Shown here: positions 1 through 8,203 of the stretch, one piece after another
Position numbering within the stretch: the stretch's first letter is position 1
How the letters are laid out: each line of letters begins with the position of its first letter
NCBI RefSeq assembly: GCF_000967425.1
Contig: NZ_FO082820.1
Span: 4,147,501-4,211,500, forward strand
DNA length: 64,000 nucleotides
Direction of reading: 5' to 3'
Source: Pseudorhizobium banfieldiae
GTDB lineage: Bacteria; Pseudomonadota; Alphaproteobacteria; Rhizobiales; Rhizobiaceae
Notes under the pieces: generated by a model
What the model was told of the DNA's origin: nothing
Seen by the model: only the letters and a program-made list of their open reading frames with translations
Database searches by the model: none
Made by a program: the position numbers and the translations under genes

Positions 1-2213
1 AGGCGCTTCCCGGCGTGATCGCGGTGCTGACCGCCGCGGACCTTGCGCCGCTCAACCTGCATTGGATGCCGACGCTCGCCGGCGATGTCCAGATGGTGCT
101 GGCCGATGACAAGGTCCTGTTCCAGGGCCAGGAAGTCGCCTTCGTCGTGGCCGAGAACCGCTACATCGCCGCCGACGCGGTCGAACTGGTCGAGGTCGAC
201 TACGAGGAACTTCCGGTCGTCGTCGACCCGTTCGCGGCCGAGGCTCCGGATGCGCCGGTGCTGCGCGAGGACCTCGCCGGCAAGACCGAGGGCGCGCACG
301 GGCCGCGGCGTCACCACAACCATATCTTCACCTGGGAACAGGGCGACAGAGACGCGACCGAGAAGGTCCTCGGCTCGGCGGACGTGGTGGCCGAGGAGAT
401 GGTCTACTATCACCGCACCCACCCCTGTCCGCTGGAGACCTGCGGCTGCGTCGCCTCGATGGACAAGGTCAACGGCAAGCTGACGGTCTGGGGCACCTTC
501 CAGGCGCCGCATGCGGTGCGCACGGTCGCCTCGCTCATTTCGGGCATCGCCGAGCATAATATCCGCATCGTCTCGCCGGATATCGGCGGTGGCTTCGGCA
601 ACAAGGTCGGCGTCTATCCGGGCTATATCTGCGCGATCGTCGCCTCCATCGTCACCGGCGTTCCGGTGAAGTGGGTTGAAGACCGGATGGAAAACCTGAT
701 GGCGACCGCCTTTGCCCGCGACTACTGGATGAAGGGCAAGATTTCGGCGACGAAGGACGGCAGGATCACCGGCCTCTGGTGCCACGTGACGGCCGACCAC
801 GGCGCCTTCGACGCCTGCGCCGATCCGACCAAGTTCCCGGCCGGCTTCTTCAACATCTGCACCGGATCCTATGACATTCCGGTCGCCTATCTCGCGGTCG
901 ATGGGGTCTATACCAACAAGGCCCCGGGCGGCGTCGCCTATCGCTGCTCCTTCCGGGTGACGGAAGCGGCCTATTTCATCGAGCGGATGATCGAGGTGCT
1001 GGCGATCAAGCTCGGCATGGATGCGGCCGAACTCAGGCGCAAGAACTTCATCCGCAAGGACCAGTTCCCCTATCACTCGGCGCTCGGTTGGAAGTATGAC
1101 TCCGGCGACTATCACACCGCCTGGGACAAGGCGTTGAAAGCTGTCGACTACGAGGGGCTGCGACGTGAGCAGGCCCAGCGGATCGAGGACTTCAAGGCCG
1201 GAAAAACCCGCAAGCTGCTCGGTATCGGCCTCACCCACTTCACCGAAATCGTCGGTGCAGGCCCGGTCAAGAACTGCGACATCCTGGGGCTCGGCATGTT
1301 CGACTCCTGCGAGATCCGCATCCACCCGACCGGATCGGCGATCACGCGTCTCGGGACGATCAGCCAGGGCCAGGGCCATGCTACGACCTTCGCCCAGATC
1401 CTCGCCTCGGAGATAGGCATCCCCGCCGACGACATCACGGTGGAGGAGGGCGACACGGACACGGCACCCTATGGTCTCGGCACCTACGGCTCGCGCTCGA
1501 CCCCGGTCGCGGGGGCGGCGACCGCCATGGCCGGCCGCAAGATTCGCGCCAAGGCGCAGATGATCGCCGCCTATCTGCTGGAGGTCCATGACGACGACGT
1601 CGAATGGGATGTCGACCGCTTTGCGGTCAAGGGCGCGCCCGAGCGTTTCAAGACCATGAAGGAGATCGCCTTCGCCGCCTACAACCAGGCGATCCCGGGT
1701 CTCGAGCCTGGCCTGGAGGCGGTAAGCTACTACGACCCGCCGAACATGACCTATCCCTTCGGCGCCTATGTCTGCGTCATGGAAATCGACGTCGATACCG
1801 GCGAACACGAGATCCGCCAGTTCTACGCGCTCGATGATTGCGGCACACGCATTAATCCGATGATCATCGAGGGCCAGATCCATGGCGGTGCGACGGAAGG
1901 CTACGCCATCGCCATGGGCCAGGAGATTGCCTATGACGACATGGGCAACGTGAAGACGGGAACACTGATGGACTTCTTCCTGCCGACGGCCTGGGAGACG
2001 CCGCACTACACGACCGACTTCACCGTCACCCCTTCGCCGCATCACCCGATCGGCGCCAAGGGCGTGGGCGAAAGCCCGAACGTTGGTTCGGTGCCGGCCT
2101 TTTCCAACGCCGTACATGACGCGTTCCGCGCCTTCGGGCTGACACAAACGCACATGCCCCATGATCACTGGCGGATCTGGAAGACGGCGCATGAACTCGG
2201 CCTTCACGGCTGA
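1..2213 (+). CDS. coxL: Aerobic CO dehydrogenase large (molybdenum) subunit, form I, 5' partial
   Basis: Catalytic subunit of the Mo-Cu CO dehydrogenase, which oxidises CO to CO2 and passes electrons through CoxM/CoxS to the respiratory chain. The reading frame is open from base 3 and already inside the protein (A-L-P-G-V-I-A-V-L-T), so about 70 N-terminal residues lie to the left of the window. The decisive feature is AYRCSFR, with its Cys codon at 945-947. AYxCSFR is the form I active-site loop whose Cys binds copper; form II homologues have AYRGAGR. A GGGFGNK molybdopterin-binding motif lies near 588-608. The four genes that follow are coxD, E, F and G in the canonical order, which supports a genuine CO dehydrogenase rather than another xanthine-oxidase-family hydroxylase. 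coxM and coxS should lie just outside the window. Confidence 0.95.
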   Translation, partial: ALPGVIAVLTAADLAPLNLHWMPTLAGDVQMVLADDKVLFQGQEVAFVVAENRYIAADAVELVEVDYEELPVVVDPFAAEAPDAPVLREDLAGKTEGAHGPRRHHNHIFTWEQGDRDATEKVLGSADVVAEEMVYYHRTHPCPLETCGCVASMDKVNGKLTVWGTFQAPHAVRTVASLISGIAEHNIRIVSPDIGGGFGNKVGVYPGYICAIVASIVTGVPVKWVEDRMENLMATAFARDYWMKGKISATKDGRITGLWCHVTADHGAFDACADPTKFPAGFFNICTGSYDIPVAYLAVDGVYTNKAPGGVAYRCSFRVTEAAYFIERMIEVLAIKLGMDAAELRRKNFIRKDQFPYHSALGWKYDSGDYHTAWDKALKAVDYEGLRREQAQRIEDFKAGKTRKLLGIGLTHFTEIVGAGPVKNCDILGLGMFDSCEIRIHPTGSAITRLGTISQGQGHATTFAQILASEIGIPADDITVEEGDTDTAPYGLGTYGSRSTPVAGAATAMAGRKIRAKAQMIAAYLLEVHDDDVEWDVDRFAVKGAPERFKTMKEIAFAAYNQAIPGLEPGLEAVSYYDPPNMTYPFGAYVCVMEIDVDTGEHEIRQFYALDDCGTRINPMIIEGQIHGGATEGYAIAMGQEIAYDDMGNVKTGTLMDFFLPTAWETPHYTTDFTVTPSPHHPIGAKGVGESPNVGSVPAFSNAVHDAFRAFGLTQTHMPHDHWRIWKTAHELGLHG

Positions 2214-2258
2214 CGATGCAATGGCGGGTCGGCGAAGCGCCGGCCCGCTTGCTGCCGG

Positions 2259-3143
2259 ATGGATGAGATGACCTGGAAGACCTTGAAGCAGGACCTTGCG
2301 GAGCATGGCTATGTCGCCTCGGACGACCTCGCCATGGCGCTGCATCTTGCCGTGTCGATCGGCAAGCCGCTGCTGCTCGAAGGGGCGGCGGGTGTCGGAA
2401 AGACCCAGCTTGCGAAGACGCTGGCCGAACTGTTCGACACCCGTCTCATCCGCCTGCAATGCTACGAGGGGCTCGACGCGGCCGCCGCCATCTACGAATG
2501 GAACTACCAGCGCCAGCTTCTTTCCATCCGGGCCGCTACCGAAGGTGGTGGTGCCGGTGACGACATCGAGGAACGGATATTCTCCGAGAAATACCTGCTT
2601 GCCCGGCCGCTTCTGGAAGCGATCCGTCAGGACAAGGCGCCGGTGCTGCTTCTCGACGAGGTCGATCGCGCCGACGAGGAATTCGAGGCCTATCTGCTGG
2701 AGCTCCTGTCGGATTTCCAGGTGACGATCCCCGAACTCGGCACCATCACCGCGAAGACACGGCCCTACGTGATCCTGACTTCGAACGGCACGCGTGACCT
2801 GTCGGACGCGCTGCGTCGCCGCTGCCTCTATTCCTTTGTCGATTATCCGGACCGGGCGACCGAGCTGTCGATCCTCGCCGCCCGCCAGCCGGGTCTGGAG
2901 GCGCGTCTTTGCGAGCAGATCGTCGGCGTCGTTCAGGCACTTCGAAAGGAGGATCTCGAGAAGAAGCCCGGCGTCGCGGAAATGCTGGACTGGGCGGCGG
3001 CGATCGCGGGGCTCGGCATCAACGACCTCGCCGACGATCCCGTCGAACTGCAGGCGACGCTCGTCTGCCTGCTGAAAACCCAGGCCGACCGCGCTGCCGT
3101 GCCGATCGAGGTGCAGCAGCGTCTGGTCGGAAAGGCGGCCTGA
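2259..3143 (+). CDS. coxD: CoxD, MoxR-type AAA+ ATPase for CO dehydrogenase maturation
   Basis: MoxR-class AAA+ ATPase of 294 residues. It has Walker A GAAGVGKT around residues 41-48, Walker B LLLDEVDRAD around 130 and a sensor-like TSNGTRD segment. In Oligotropha the CoxD chaperone is required for sulfuration and copper insertion of the CODH active site; that role is carried over here by family and by position 45 bp after coxL. MoxR ATPases work with VWA proteins, and the next gene, coxE, overlaps its stop codon, so the two are translationally coupled. A second ATG three codons in (2268) is an equally possible start. Confidence 0.9.
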   Translation: MDEMTWKTLKQDLAEHGYVASDDLAMALHLAVSIGKPLLLEGAAGVGKTQLAKTLAELFDTRLIRLQCYEGLDAAAAIYEWNYQRQLLSIRAATEGGGAGDDIEERIFSEKYLLARPLLEAIRQDKAPVLLLDEVDRADEEFEAYLLELLSDFQVTIPELGTITAKTRPYVILTSNGTRDLSDALRRRCLYSFVDYPDRATELSILAARQPGLEARLCEQIVGVVQALRKEDLEKKPGVAEMLDWAAAIAGLGINDLADDPVELQATLVCLLKTQADRAAVPIEVQQRLVGKAA

Positions 3144-4330
3144 TGCGCGCGACCCGCTTTCCCCAACGGCAAACGGTTCCGGAGCGCATGGCGGGCTTCA
3201 TGGCCCATCTGCGGCTGAACGGGCTCGATGCCGGGCTCCCCGAAAGCGAGGCGGCGCTCGCCGCGCTCCACGCAATCGATGCGACGGACCGCGACGAGGT
3301 GCGGCTTGCGCTGAAATCGGTCTGCGCCCGTGGCGCGGATGGTTTTCGCGCCTTTGACGATCTGTTCGACGCCTATTGGCTTGCCAACGGCCGGGGCCGG
3401 GAGCGGCCGGCGCGCGAACGCGAACGCGAACTCGAGCGTCGGCCACCACGCCAGACGTCCAACATTCGCGAGATGATGGAGAGCCGCGCCAGCGGCGGCG
3501 TGCCGGATGTTCCAGACAATGGCAGCGAAGGCGAGAGCGAGGCCGGCGGGACGGGACGCCTGCTCGCATCGCGGATCGAGGCCGTGCGCCGCGCCGATCT
3601 TCGCGGTCTCGTCACGCCGGAAGAACTGGCCGAAGCCGAGGCCGTCGCCCGCCAGATCGCCCGGGCGCTCCGCGACCGGCGCTCGCGGCGGCGCAAGGCG
3701 GCACGGCGCGGTGCCTTGCTGGATCTCCGCCGCATCGCCCGCCGTTCGGTCGCCCATGGCGGCGACCCGGTCGAACTCCTGCGCCGGCGCCGGCCGGACC
3801 GGCCGGTGAACATCGTCGCGATCTGCGACGTGTCGGGCTCCATGAGCGTCTATGCGCGCATCTTCCTCGCCTTTCTGCAGGGTCTCGTCAGCGCCGACAG
3901 CCGCACCGACGCCTTCCTCCTGCACACGCGGCTCGTGCGGATATCCGACGCGCTGCGCGACAATGACACGTTGAGGGCGGTGGAGCGGCTGTCGCTGATG
4001 GCGAACGGCTTTGGCGGCGGCACGAGGATCGGCGCAAACCTGAAGCAATTCAACGATCAATATGCGCGCGGCATGGTGACGGGAAGAACCATAGTGGTGA
4101 TCCTCTCCGACGGCTACGACACGGATCCCGCGGATCAGGTAGGTACCGAACTCGCCCGGCTAAGGCGGCGGGGCTGCAAGATCGTCTGGCTCAATCCGCT
4201 GAAGGGCTGGGAGGGTTACGAGCCGGTGGCGCGGGGCATGGCGGCGGCGCTGCCGCATCTCGATCTCTTCGCCGCAGCCAATACGCTCGATGCGCTCGCG
4301 GCGCTTGAACCGCATCTTCGAAAGGTGTGA
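3143..4330 (+). CDS. coxE: CoxE, VWA-domain protein partner of CoxD
   Basis: 395-residue protein with a C-terminal von Willebrand A domain: the MIDAS motif DVSGSMS lies near residues 231-237 and a later LSDGYDTD supplies further metal-site residues. The middle of the protein is unusually rich in Arg and Glu. The ATG overlaps the coxD stop (TGATG), which fixes the start and implies coupled synthesis. Family role: CoxE partners the CoxD ATPase in maturing the Cu-Mo centre. A long open frame on the opposite strand (about 2933-4060) is a codon-bias shadow. Confidence 0.9.
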   Translation: MRATRFPQRQTVPERMAGFMAHLRLNGLDAGLPESEAALAALHAIDATDRDEVRLALKSVCARGADGFRAFDDLFDAYWLANGRGRERPARERERELERRPPRQTSNIREMMESRASGGVPDVPDNGSEGESEAGGTGRLLASRIEAVRRADLRGLVTPEELAEAEAVARQIARALRDRRSRRRKAARRGALLDLRRIARRSVAHGGDPVELLRRRRPDRPVNIVAICDVSGSMSVYARIFLAFLQGLVSADSRTDAFLLHTRLVRISDALRDNDTLRAVERLSLMANGFGGGTRIGANLKQFNDQYARGMVTGRTIVVILSDGYDTDPADQVGTELARLRRRGCKIVWLNPLKGWEGYEPVARGMAAALPHLDLFAAANTLDALAALEPHLRKV

Positions 4331-4345
4331 GCGGAGGAGGCTCGC

Positions 4346-5386
4346 ATGATGAGGAAACCGAAAATCGACGAGATCGCACAGGAGCTGAAACGCGCCGGAA
4401 CGCCCTTCGTCATGGCAACGGTTGTGCGCACCGTCGCGGCGACGGCGGCGAAGGCCGGCGCCAAGGCCGTGATCCTTGAGGATGGCACGATCGCCGAGGG
4501 CTGGATCGGCGGCGGCTGCGCGCGCGGCGCGGTGCTGCGGGCAGCGAAGGACGCGATCACCGATGGCGAACCGCGTCTGATCTCCGTCCAGCCGGAGGAT
4601 CTGCTGTCCGAGCTTGGCGTGGCGCCGGGCGAAGTCCGAAACGGCATCCGCTTTGCCCGCAACATGTGCCCGTCCAAGGGAACCATGGACGTGTTCATCG
4701 AGCCGGTGCTGCCGGTCCCGCATCTCTACGTGCTGGGCGCAAGCCCGGTCGGCATCGCGCTCGCCGATCTCGCCCGCCGCTTTGGCTTCCATACCGTCGC
4801 CTGCGCGCCGACGCCCGATCAGCCGGCCTTTGCCGAGGTCGACGATCGGATCGAGGGCTATCTTCTGCCGGCCGATGCGCCGGGCGAGCGTTATCTGGTG
4901 GTGGCGACGCAGGGCCGGGGCGACGAGGCGGCGTTGCGCGCCGCCCTGGGCTCGCCGGCGGCCCATGTCGCCTTCGTCGGCAGCCGCGCCAAAGCAGCGT
5001 CGATCAAGGCGGAGCTTCGCTCGACCGGGGTGGGTGAGGAGGATCTGGAGCGCGTGAAGGCGCCCGCGGGCCTGGACATCGGCGCGGTGACGCCGGAGGA
5101 AATTGCGCTCTCGATCGTCGCCGAACTAGTGGAGGTGCGGCGTCGCGGCCAGCGGCGGGTGATGCGCGAAGACCCGGCCGAAAAAGAACGGCTTGGCGCG
5201 GGGCCGGAAAAGGACGATGCTCCGGAGGCTGGTCCGGCTGATGCTGCAGCCAAACAGGGCCTGTTGAGGAGGGCAGGAGATCGTCTTCGCGAGAAGATGT
5301 TCTCGACTATGCCGGACGGAAAACAGCGGCAGGAGGAGACATCTGATCTCTCTCTGTTTCTGCATCGTCGCTTTTGTTGCATGTAA
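4346..5386 (+). CDS. coxF: CoxF, XdhC/CoxF-family molybdenum-cofactor maturation factor with a long C-terminal tail
   Basis: 346-residue XdhC/CoxI-family protein. The N-terminal part has the WIGGGCARG motif typical of XdhC, and a Rossmann-like region begins at LYVLGASPVG around residue 126. Family members bind Mo cofactor and help deliver the sulfurated cofactor to the hydroxylase apoenzyme. The start is supported by GGAGGAGG nine bases upstream. The XdhC core ends near residue 270, leaving a hydrophilic tail of about 75 residues that ends HRRFCCM. The last 60 bases are less GC-rich than the rest, so the tail may be a neutral extension or the result of a frameshift. Confidence 0.85.
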   Translation: MMRKPKIDEIAQELKRAGTPFVMATVVRTVAATAAKAGAKAVILEDGTIAEGWIGGGCARGAVLRAAKDAITDGEPRLISVQPEDLLSELGVAPGEVRNGIRFARNMCPSKGTMDVFIEPVLPVPHLYVLGASPVGIALADLARRFGFHTVACAPTPDQPAFAEVDDRIEGYLLPADAPGERYLVVATQGRGDEAALRAALGSPAAHVAFVGSRAKAASIKAELRSTGVGEEDLERVKAPAGLDIGAVTPEEIALSIVAELVEVRRRGQRRVMREDPAEKERLGAGPEKDDAPEAGPADAAAKQGLLRRAGDRLREKMFSTMPDGKQRQEETSDLSLFLHRRFCCM

Positions 5387-5399
5387 GGGTGGAGACAAG

Positions 5400-5855
5400 A
5401 TGGAACTGAAAGACGAAATCCGCATCGAGGCGCCGAAGCACGAGGTCTACGCCGCGCTCAACGATCCCGAGGTGCTGAAGGCTTCGATCCCGGGCTGTCA
5501 GGAACTCGAAAAGGTGTCCGACAACGAGCTTGAGGCGAAGGTGACGTTGAAGGTCGGTCCCGTGAAGGCGACCTTCGGCGGCAAGGTCACGCTGGACACC
5601 GCCGGGGCACCGGATCGCTTTTCCCTCTCCGGCGAGGGAAGCGGCGGCGTCGCCGGCTTCGCCAAGGGCGGCGCGGATGTCGAACTGGAGGCGGATGGCG
5701 ACGCCACCATCCTGCGCTATGCGGCCAAGGCCGATGTCGGCGGCAAGCTCGCCATGCTCGGCAGCCGGCTGATTGCCAGCACCGCGCAGAAGCTCGCAGG
5801 CCAGTTCTTCGAGAATTTCTCCGAGAAGGTCGCGCCGAAGCAGGAAGTCAGCTGA
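5400..5855 (+). CDS. coxG: CoxG, SRPBCC/polyketide-cyclase-like protein, presumed CO dehydrogenase membrane recruiter
   Basis: 151-residue START/SRPBCC-fold protein. The N-terminus (MELKDEIRIEAPKHEVYAAL) and the IPGCQELE segment are the classic CoxG/DUF1857-like signature. Known role: CoxG helps anchor CODH to the inner membrane and couple it to quinones. This copy is short: it ends soon after the SRPBCC core (FSEKVAPKQEVS) and lacks the C-terminal extension found in longer CoxG proteins. It starts 13 bases after coxF with GGTGGAGACAAG as ribosome-binding site. It is the last cox gene in the window; no coxH, I or K follows. Confidence 0.9.
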   Translation: MELKDEIRIEAPKHEVYAALNDPEVLKASIPGCQELEKVSDNELEAKVTLKVGPVKATFGGKVTLDTAGAPDRFSLSGEGSGGVAGFAKGGADVELEADGDATILRYAAKADVGGKLAMLGSRLIASTAQKLAGQFFENFSEKVAPKQEVS

Positions 5856-6086
5856 TCCATCGACCCTTTCGCGGCCAGCCTGAGGGACTGTCGCGGCAGT
5901 CCTCCCACTGGCCCATCGGACTTGGGTTCCAAGAGGGGCCGCGGACTGGAATGCGCCGTTCCAAGCCGGGAATCGGCGAAACTCCCGCCGTTCCAGGCAA
6001 TCAGTGCTGAAGGCTGATATGCCGCTCAGCGGCAGGGCCACGCGTGACGTGACCGAACCGAATGGGGTCAGTTATTTAGTGGGAAA

Positions 6087-6173
6087 TGGTGCCCAGAAGA
6101 GGACTCGAACCTCCACACCCTTGCGAGTACCAGCACCTGAAGCTGGCGCGTCTACCAATTCCGCCATCTGGGC
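6087..6173 (-). tRNA. tRNA-Leu (anticodon CAG)
   Basis: The minus strand reads a full 87-nt class II tRNA. The acceptor 5' arm GCCCAGA pairs with TCTGGGC before A-CCA, the anticodon stem CCAGC/GCTGG encloses loop TTCAGGT (anticodon CAG), a variable arm follows, and the T-arm contains GGTTCGAGTCC. The genomic CCA is encoded. The 3' end faces the cox operon. Confidence 0.97.
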
Positions 6174-6274
6174 GACGGAGAGCGATGTACGGGGGCGGCC
6201 GTCTGCTGTCAACTGGCTTTTTGAAGTTTCCATGTCGGGATTGCAAAAACAGTCGCAGCACCTTAGCCCGCAGC

Positions 6275-6574
6275 CTAGGAGGCATTGTTCGATGGCGTTT
6301 GCCGGTCCAGATGCCCCAGGTCCCGCTCCGGCTCGATCACGTCGCGAACCCTTTGCTTGAGCTCCTTCGGCCCCGGAAATCCGCCGTCACGCTTGCGTTC
6401 CCAAAGAAGGTCGCCGTCGATCCGGATCTCGAAATTGCCGCCGGTTCCGGGGATGAGCGCCACCTCGCCAAGACTGTCGGAAAATGTCTGCAGCAGTTCC
6501 TGCGCGATCCATCCGGCCCGCAACAGCCAGTTGCATTGGGTGCAGTAGAGGATGGTGATGCGCGGCTTGTCCAT
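6275..6574 (-). CDS. SelT/SelW/SelH-family (Rdx) thioredoxin-like protein
   Basis: 99-residue protein beginning MDKPRITILYCTQCNWLLRA. The CxxC (CTQC) directly after the first strand is the redox motif of the SelW/Rdx family, in which selenocysteine is often replaced by Cys as here. The central GTGGNFEIRIDG and the FPGPKELKQRVRD segment near the C-terminus match the family. A longer in-frame reading exists to 6727, but the ATG at 6574 preceded by GGAAGAGCC gives the usual family length. The physiological substrate is unknown; a redox role is inferred from fold only. Confidence 0.85.
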   Translation of the reverse strand: MDKPRITILYCTQCNWLLRAGWIAQELLQTFSDSLGEVALIPGTGGNFEIRIDGDLLWERKRDGGFPGPKELKQRVRDVIEPERDLGHLDRQTPSNNAS

Positions 6575-6727
6575 GGCTCTTCCTTCGACCGGTCCTGGGA
6601 ATGGAGCGACTATGGACTGAACGGGAGCGGAATTCCATTCTGAGGGACGGGCAAGTGTAGCGGGACTTGCCATCCCTCGTCTGGGACATGGCATGACGGG
6701 AGGCGCTTGAGCCGCCGCTGATCCCAC

Positions 6728-6757
6728 GAAAAAGGCTCCCGCACGAATGCGGGAGCC
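6728..6757 (-). terminator. Rho-independent terminator of the DUF3618 operon
   Basis: Perfect 10-bp stem GGCTCCCGCA/TGCGGGAGCC with a four-base loop. On the minus strand it is followed by TTTTT. It lies 20 bases after the stop of the minus-strand gene ending at 6777. Confidence 0.85.
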
Positions 6758-6776
6758 CTAAAGTGAAGGCAGGGGG

Positions 6777-7787
6777 TCAGTGGGGCCGGGTATCTCCCCG
6801 CGCCGCACCATTGCCCTGCTGCATGCCGCGGGCTTCCTCGGCTATACGGTCCCTCGCCGCATCATGGACATCCGAAGCGACGGCCGAAGCCTTGCCATAG
6901 ATATCCGACGCTGCCGCCTCGGCCTTGTCGACCGCATCGGCGGCCTTCGAGGACATCTGCTTACGCACGCCTTCGGCCATTTCGCCCATCGCCTCGTCCT
7001 CGCGGCGCGTATTTGGCAGGGCCGCACCGATGGCCGCGCCGAGCGCAAACGCCAATGCCCCGCCGATCAGTGGCTGGTCGCGGAAATGACGGGCGATGCT
7101 GTCGTTCAGATCGCCGGCATAGTCGCGAACTGACCCACCCGCCGACATCGCACCGTCACCCATGGACCGCGCGCCGCGCATCATCGAGTGACCGGCCTTT
7201 CCAGCGGTAGAACTCATCCGTCTCCAGGTTTTCGAGGCCCAGCCGGAAGCCTCGTCGAAGAGGCGGCCGGTCTCGTCGCGGATGTCATGGACCTGACGCC
7301 CGGTGGCATCGGCAAAGCCGCGATAGGTCTTGCCCGCCTCGTCCATGAAGTGGCCCGCGCGGCGACCTGTTTCATCGGTCAGAGCCCGGAACCGGCTTCC
7401 TCCCTCGTCGGTAAAGTGGCTGTAGCGGCTCTCCCCCTGCGTCTGCACGGGGCCGACGCGGCGCACATGGCCGGTGACGGGCGCCAGCGGATATTCCACT
7501 TCATCGTCCTCGTGGGCAGAGGTCCGGTTGCTGCCTGGATTGGCCATCAGCCAGGCCATGCTCACACCCATCAATGCGACGGGGATAGGATTGGTCTTCA
7601 TGGCACTGCCGAGATTGGCGACGTATTCGCCGCCGCCGCTCGACTTGGCGTAGGCCAGAGCTTCGTCGAGAAGCTGGCCCGGCGACATCTTCGCCTGGAT
7701 CGCATCCATGCGTTCCTCGATCCGGCGACGATCCTGTTCGATTTCGCGCTCGAGCTGTTCAGCCCGCATTGTCTCGGTCGTGGACAT
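6777..7787 (-). CDS. DUF3618 domain membrane-associated protein
   Basis: 336-residue protein. The N-terminal 50 residues are the DUF3618 signature (EREIEQDRRRIEERMDAIQ, then MSPGQLLDEAL). A hydrophobic stretch PIPVALMGVSMAWLMA lies around 68-83 and a second, LIGGALAFALGAAIGAAL, near 240-257. Between and after them are long hydrophilic, helix-prone segments with repeated DETGR/DEAG elements and an Ala/Lys-rich tail resembling late-embryogenesis or apolipoprotein-like proteins. It is the last gene of a three-gene unit with 7787 and 8196, and its ATG overlaps the stop of the previous gene by one base. Function is unknown; an envelope or stress role is inferred from the operon's promoter. Confidence 0.8.
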   Translation of the reverse strand: MSTTETMRAEQLEREIEQDRRRIEERMDAIQAKMSPGQLLDEALAYAKSSGGGEYVANLGSAMKTNPIPVALMGVSMAWLMANPGSNRTSAHEDDEVEYPLAPVTGHVRRVGPVQTQGESRYSHFTDEGGSRFRALTDETGRRAGHFMDEAGKTYRGFADATGRQVHDIRDETGRLFDEASGWASKTWRRMSSTAGKAGHSMMRGARSMGDGAMSAGGSVRDYAGDLNDSIARHFRDQPLIGGALAFALGAAIGAALPNTRREDEAMGEMAEGVRKQMSSKAADAVDKAEAAASDIYGKASAVASDVHDAARDRIAEEARGMQQGNGAARGDTRPH

Positions 7788-8203
7788 CAGACACGCTCCT
7801 TTATCATCTGGGCATCCCGGCGAATGGACGTCGAGGTGCGGTCGAGCTTCAGGTTCTCACCGCGCAGGGTCGAGAGGCCGCGGTGGATCATCCCCCAAGC
7901 GAGGAGTGCCACGACGACGCCGACGATGACTGACGCGAGGCCATCTGCTCCTGGTTCCGTCATTCCCCGCGCGACGAAGAATGCGGCGAGGCCATTGACG
8001 AGGGCCGCGAGCAGAACGCCGACGGCCGCGATCGCGAATACGAGCCCTGCGGCAAATGCCTCAACCCCCGTAAGGACGTGGGACATCTTCTCCGAGGCTT
8101 CCGTCTTGGCGAGCGTGATCTCCTTGCGGAAGAGACCGGTGATGTCGGACACCAGTCCGCTCACCAGTTCGGAAAGAGGACGATTGTCCATCTGGTTAGC
8201 CAT
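7787..8203 (-). CDS. Holin-X-like (DUF1469/phage holin family) small membrane protein
   Basis: 138-residue protein: an amphipathic N-terminal helix (SELVSGLVSDITGLFRKEIT), then two membrane helices (roughly FAAGLVFAIAAVGVLLAALV and LASVIVGVVVALLAWGMI) and a basic C-terminal helix. This is the layout of the putative actinobacterial Holin-X superfamily, which is common in rhizobial stress operons and not evidence of a phage. The ATG at 8203 was chosen because GGAGGGA precedes it. It overlaps the end of the upstream gene by 8 bases and its TGA overlaps the next ATG. Confidence 0.8.
   Translation of the reverse strand: MANQMDNRPLSELVSGLVSDITGLFRKEITLAKTEASEKMSHVLTGVEAFAAGLVFAIAAVGVLLAALVNGLAAFFVARGMTEPGADGLASVIVGVVVALLAWGMIHRGLSTLRGENLKLDRTSTSIRRDAQMIKERV

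Noticed and set aside
2933..4060. A 375-residue minus-strand frame over coxE
   Set aside because: Overlaps coxD/coxE in full, is low-complexity (Arg/Ala rich), and has no ribosome site or recognised motif.
5870..5910. Hairpin GGACTG/CAGTCC after coxG as a terminator
   Set aside because: Only a 6-bp stem and no T-run.
7787..8203. Holin-like gene as evidence of a prophage
   Set aside because: Holin-X proteins are common in non-phage stress operons and no other phage gene is near.
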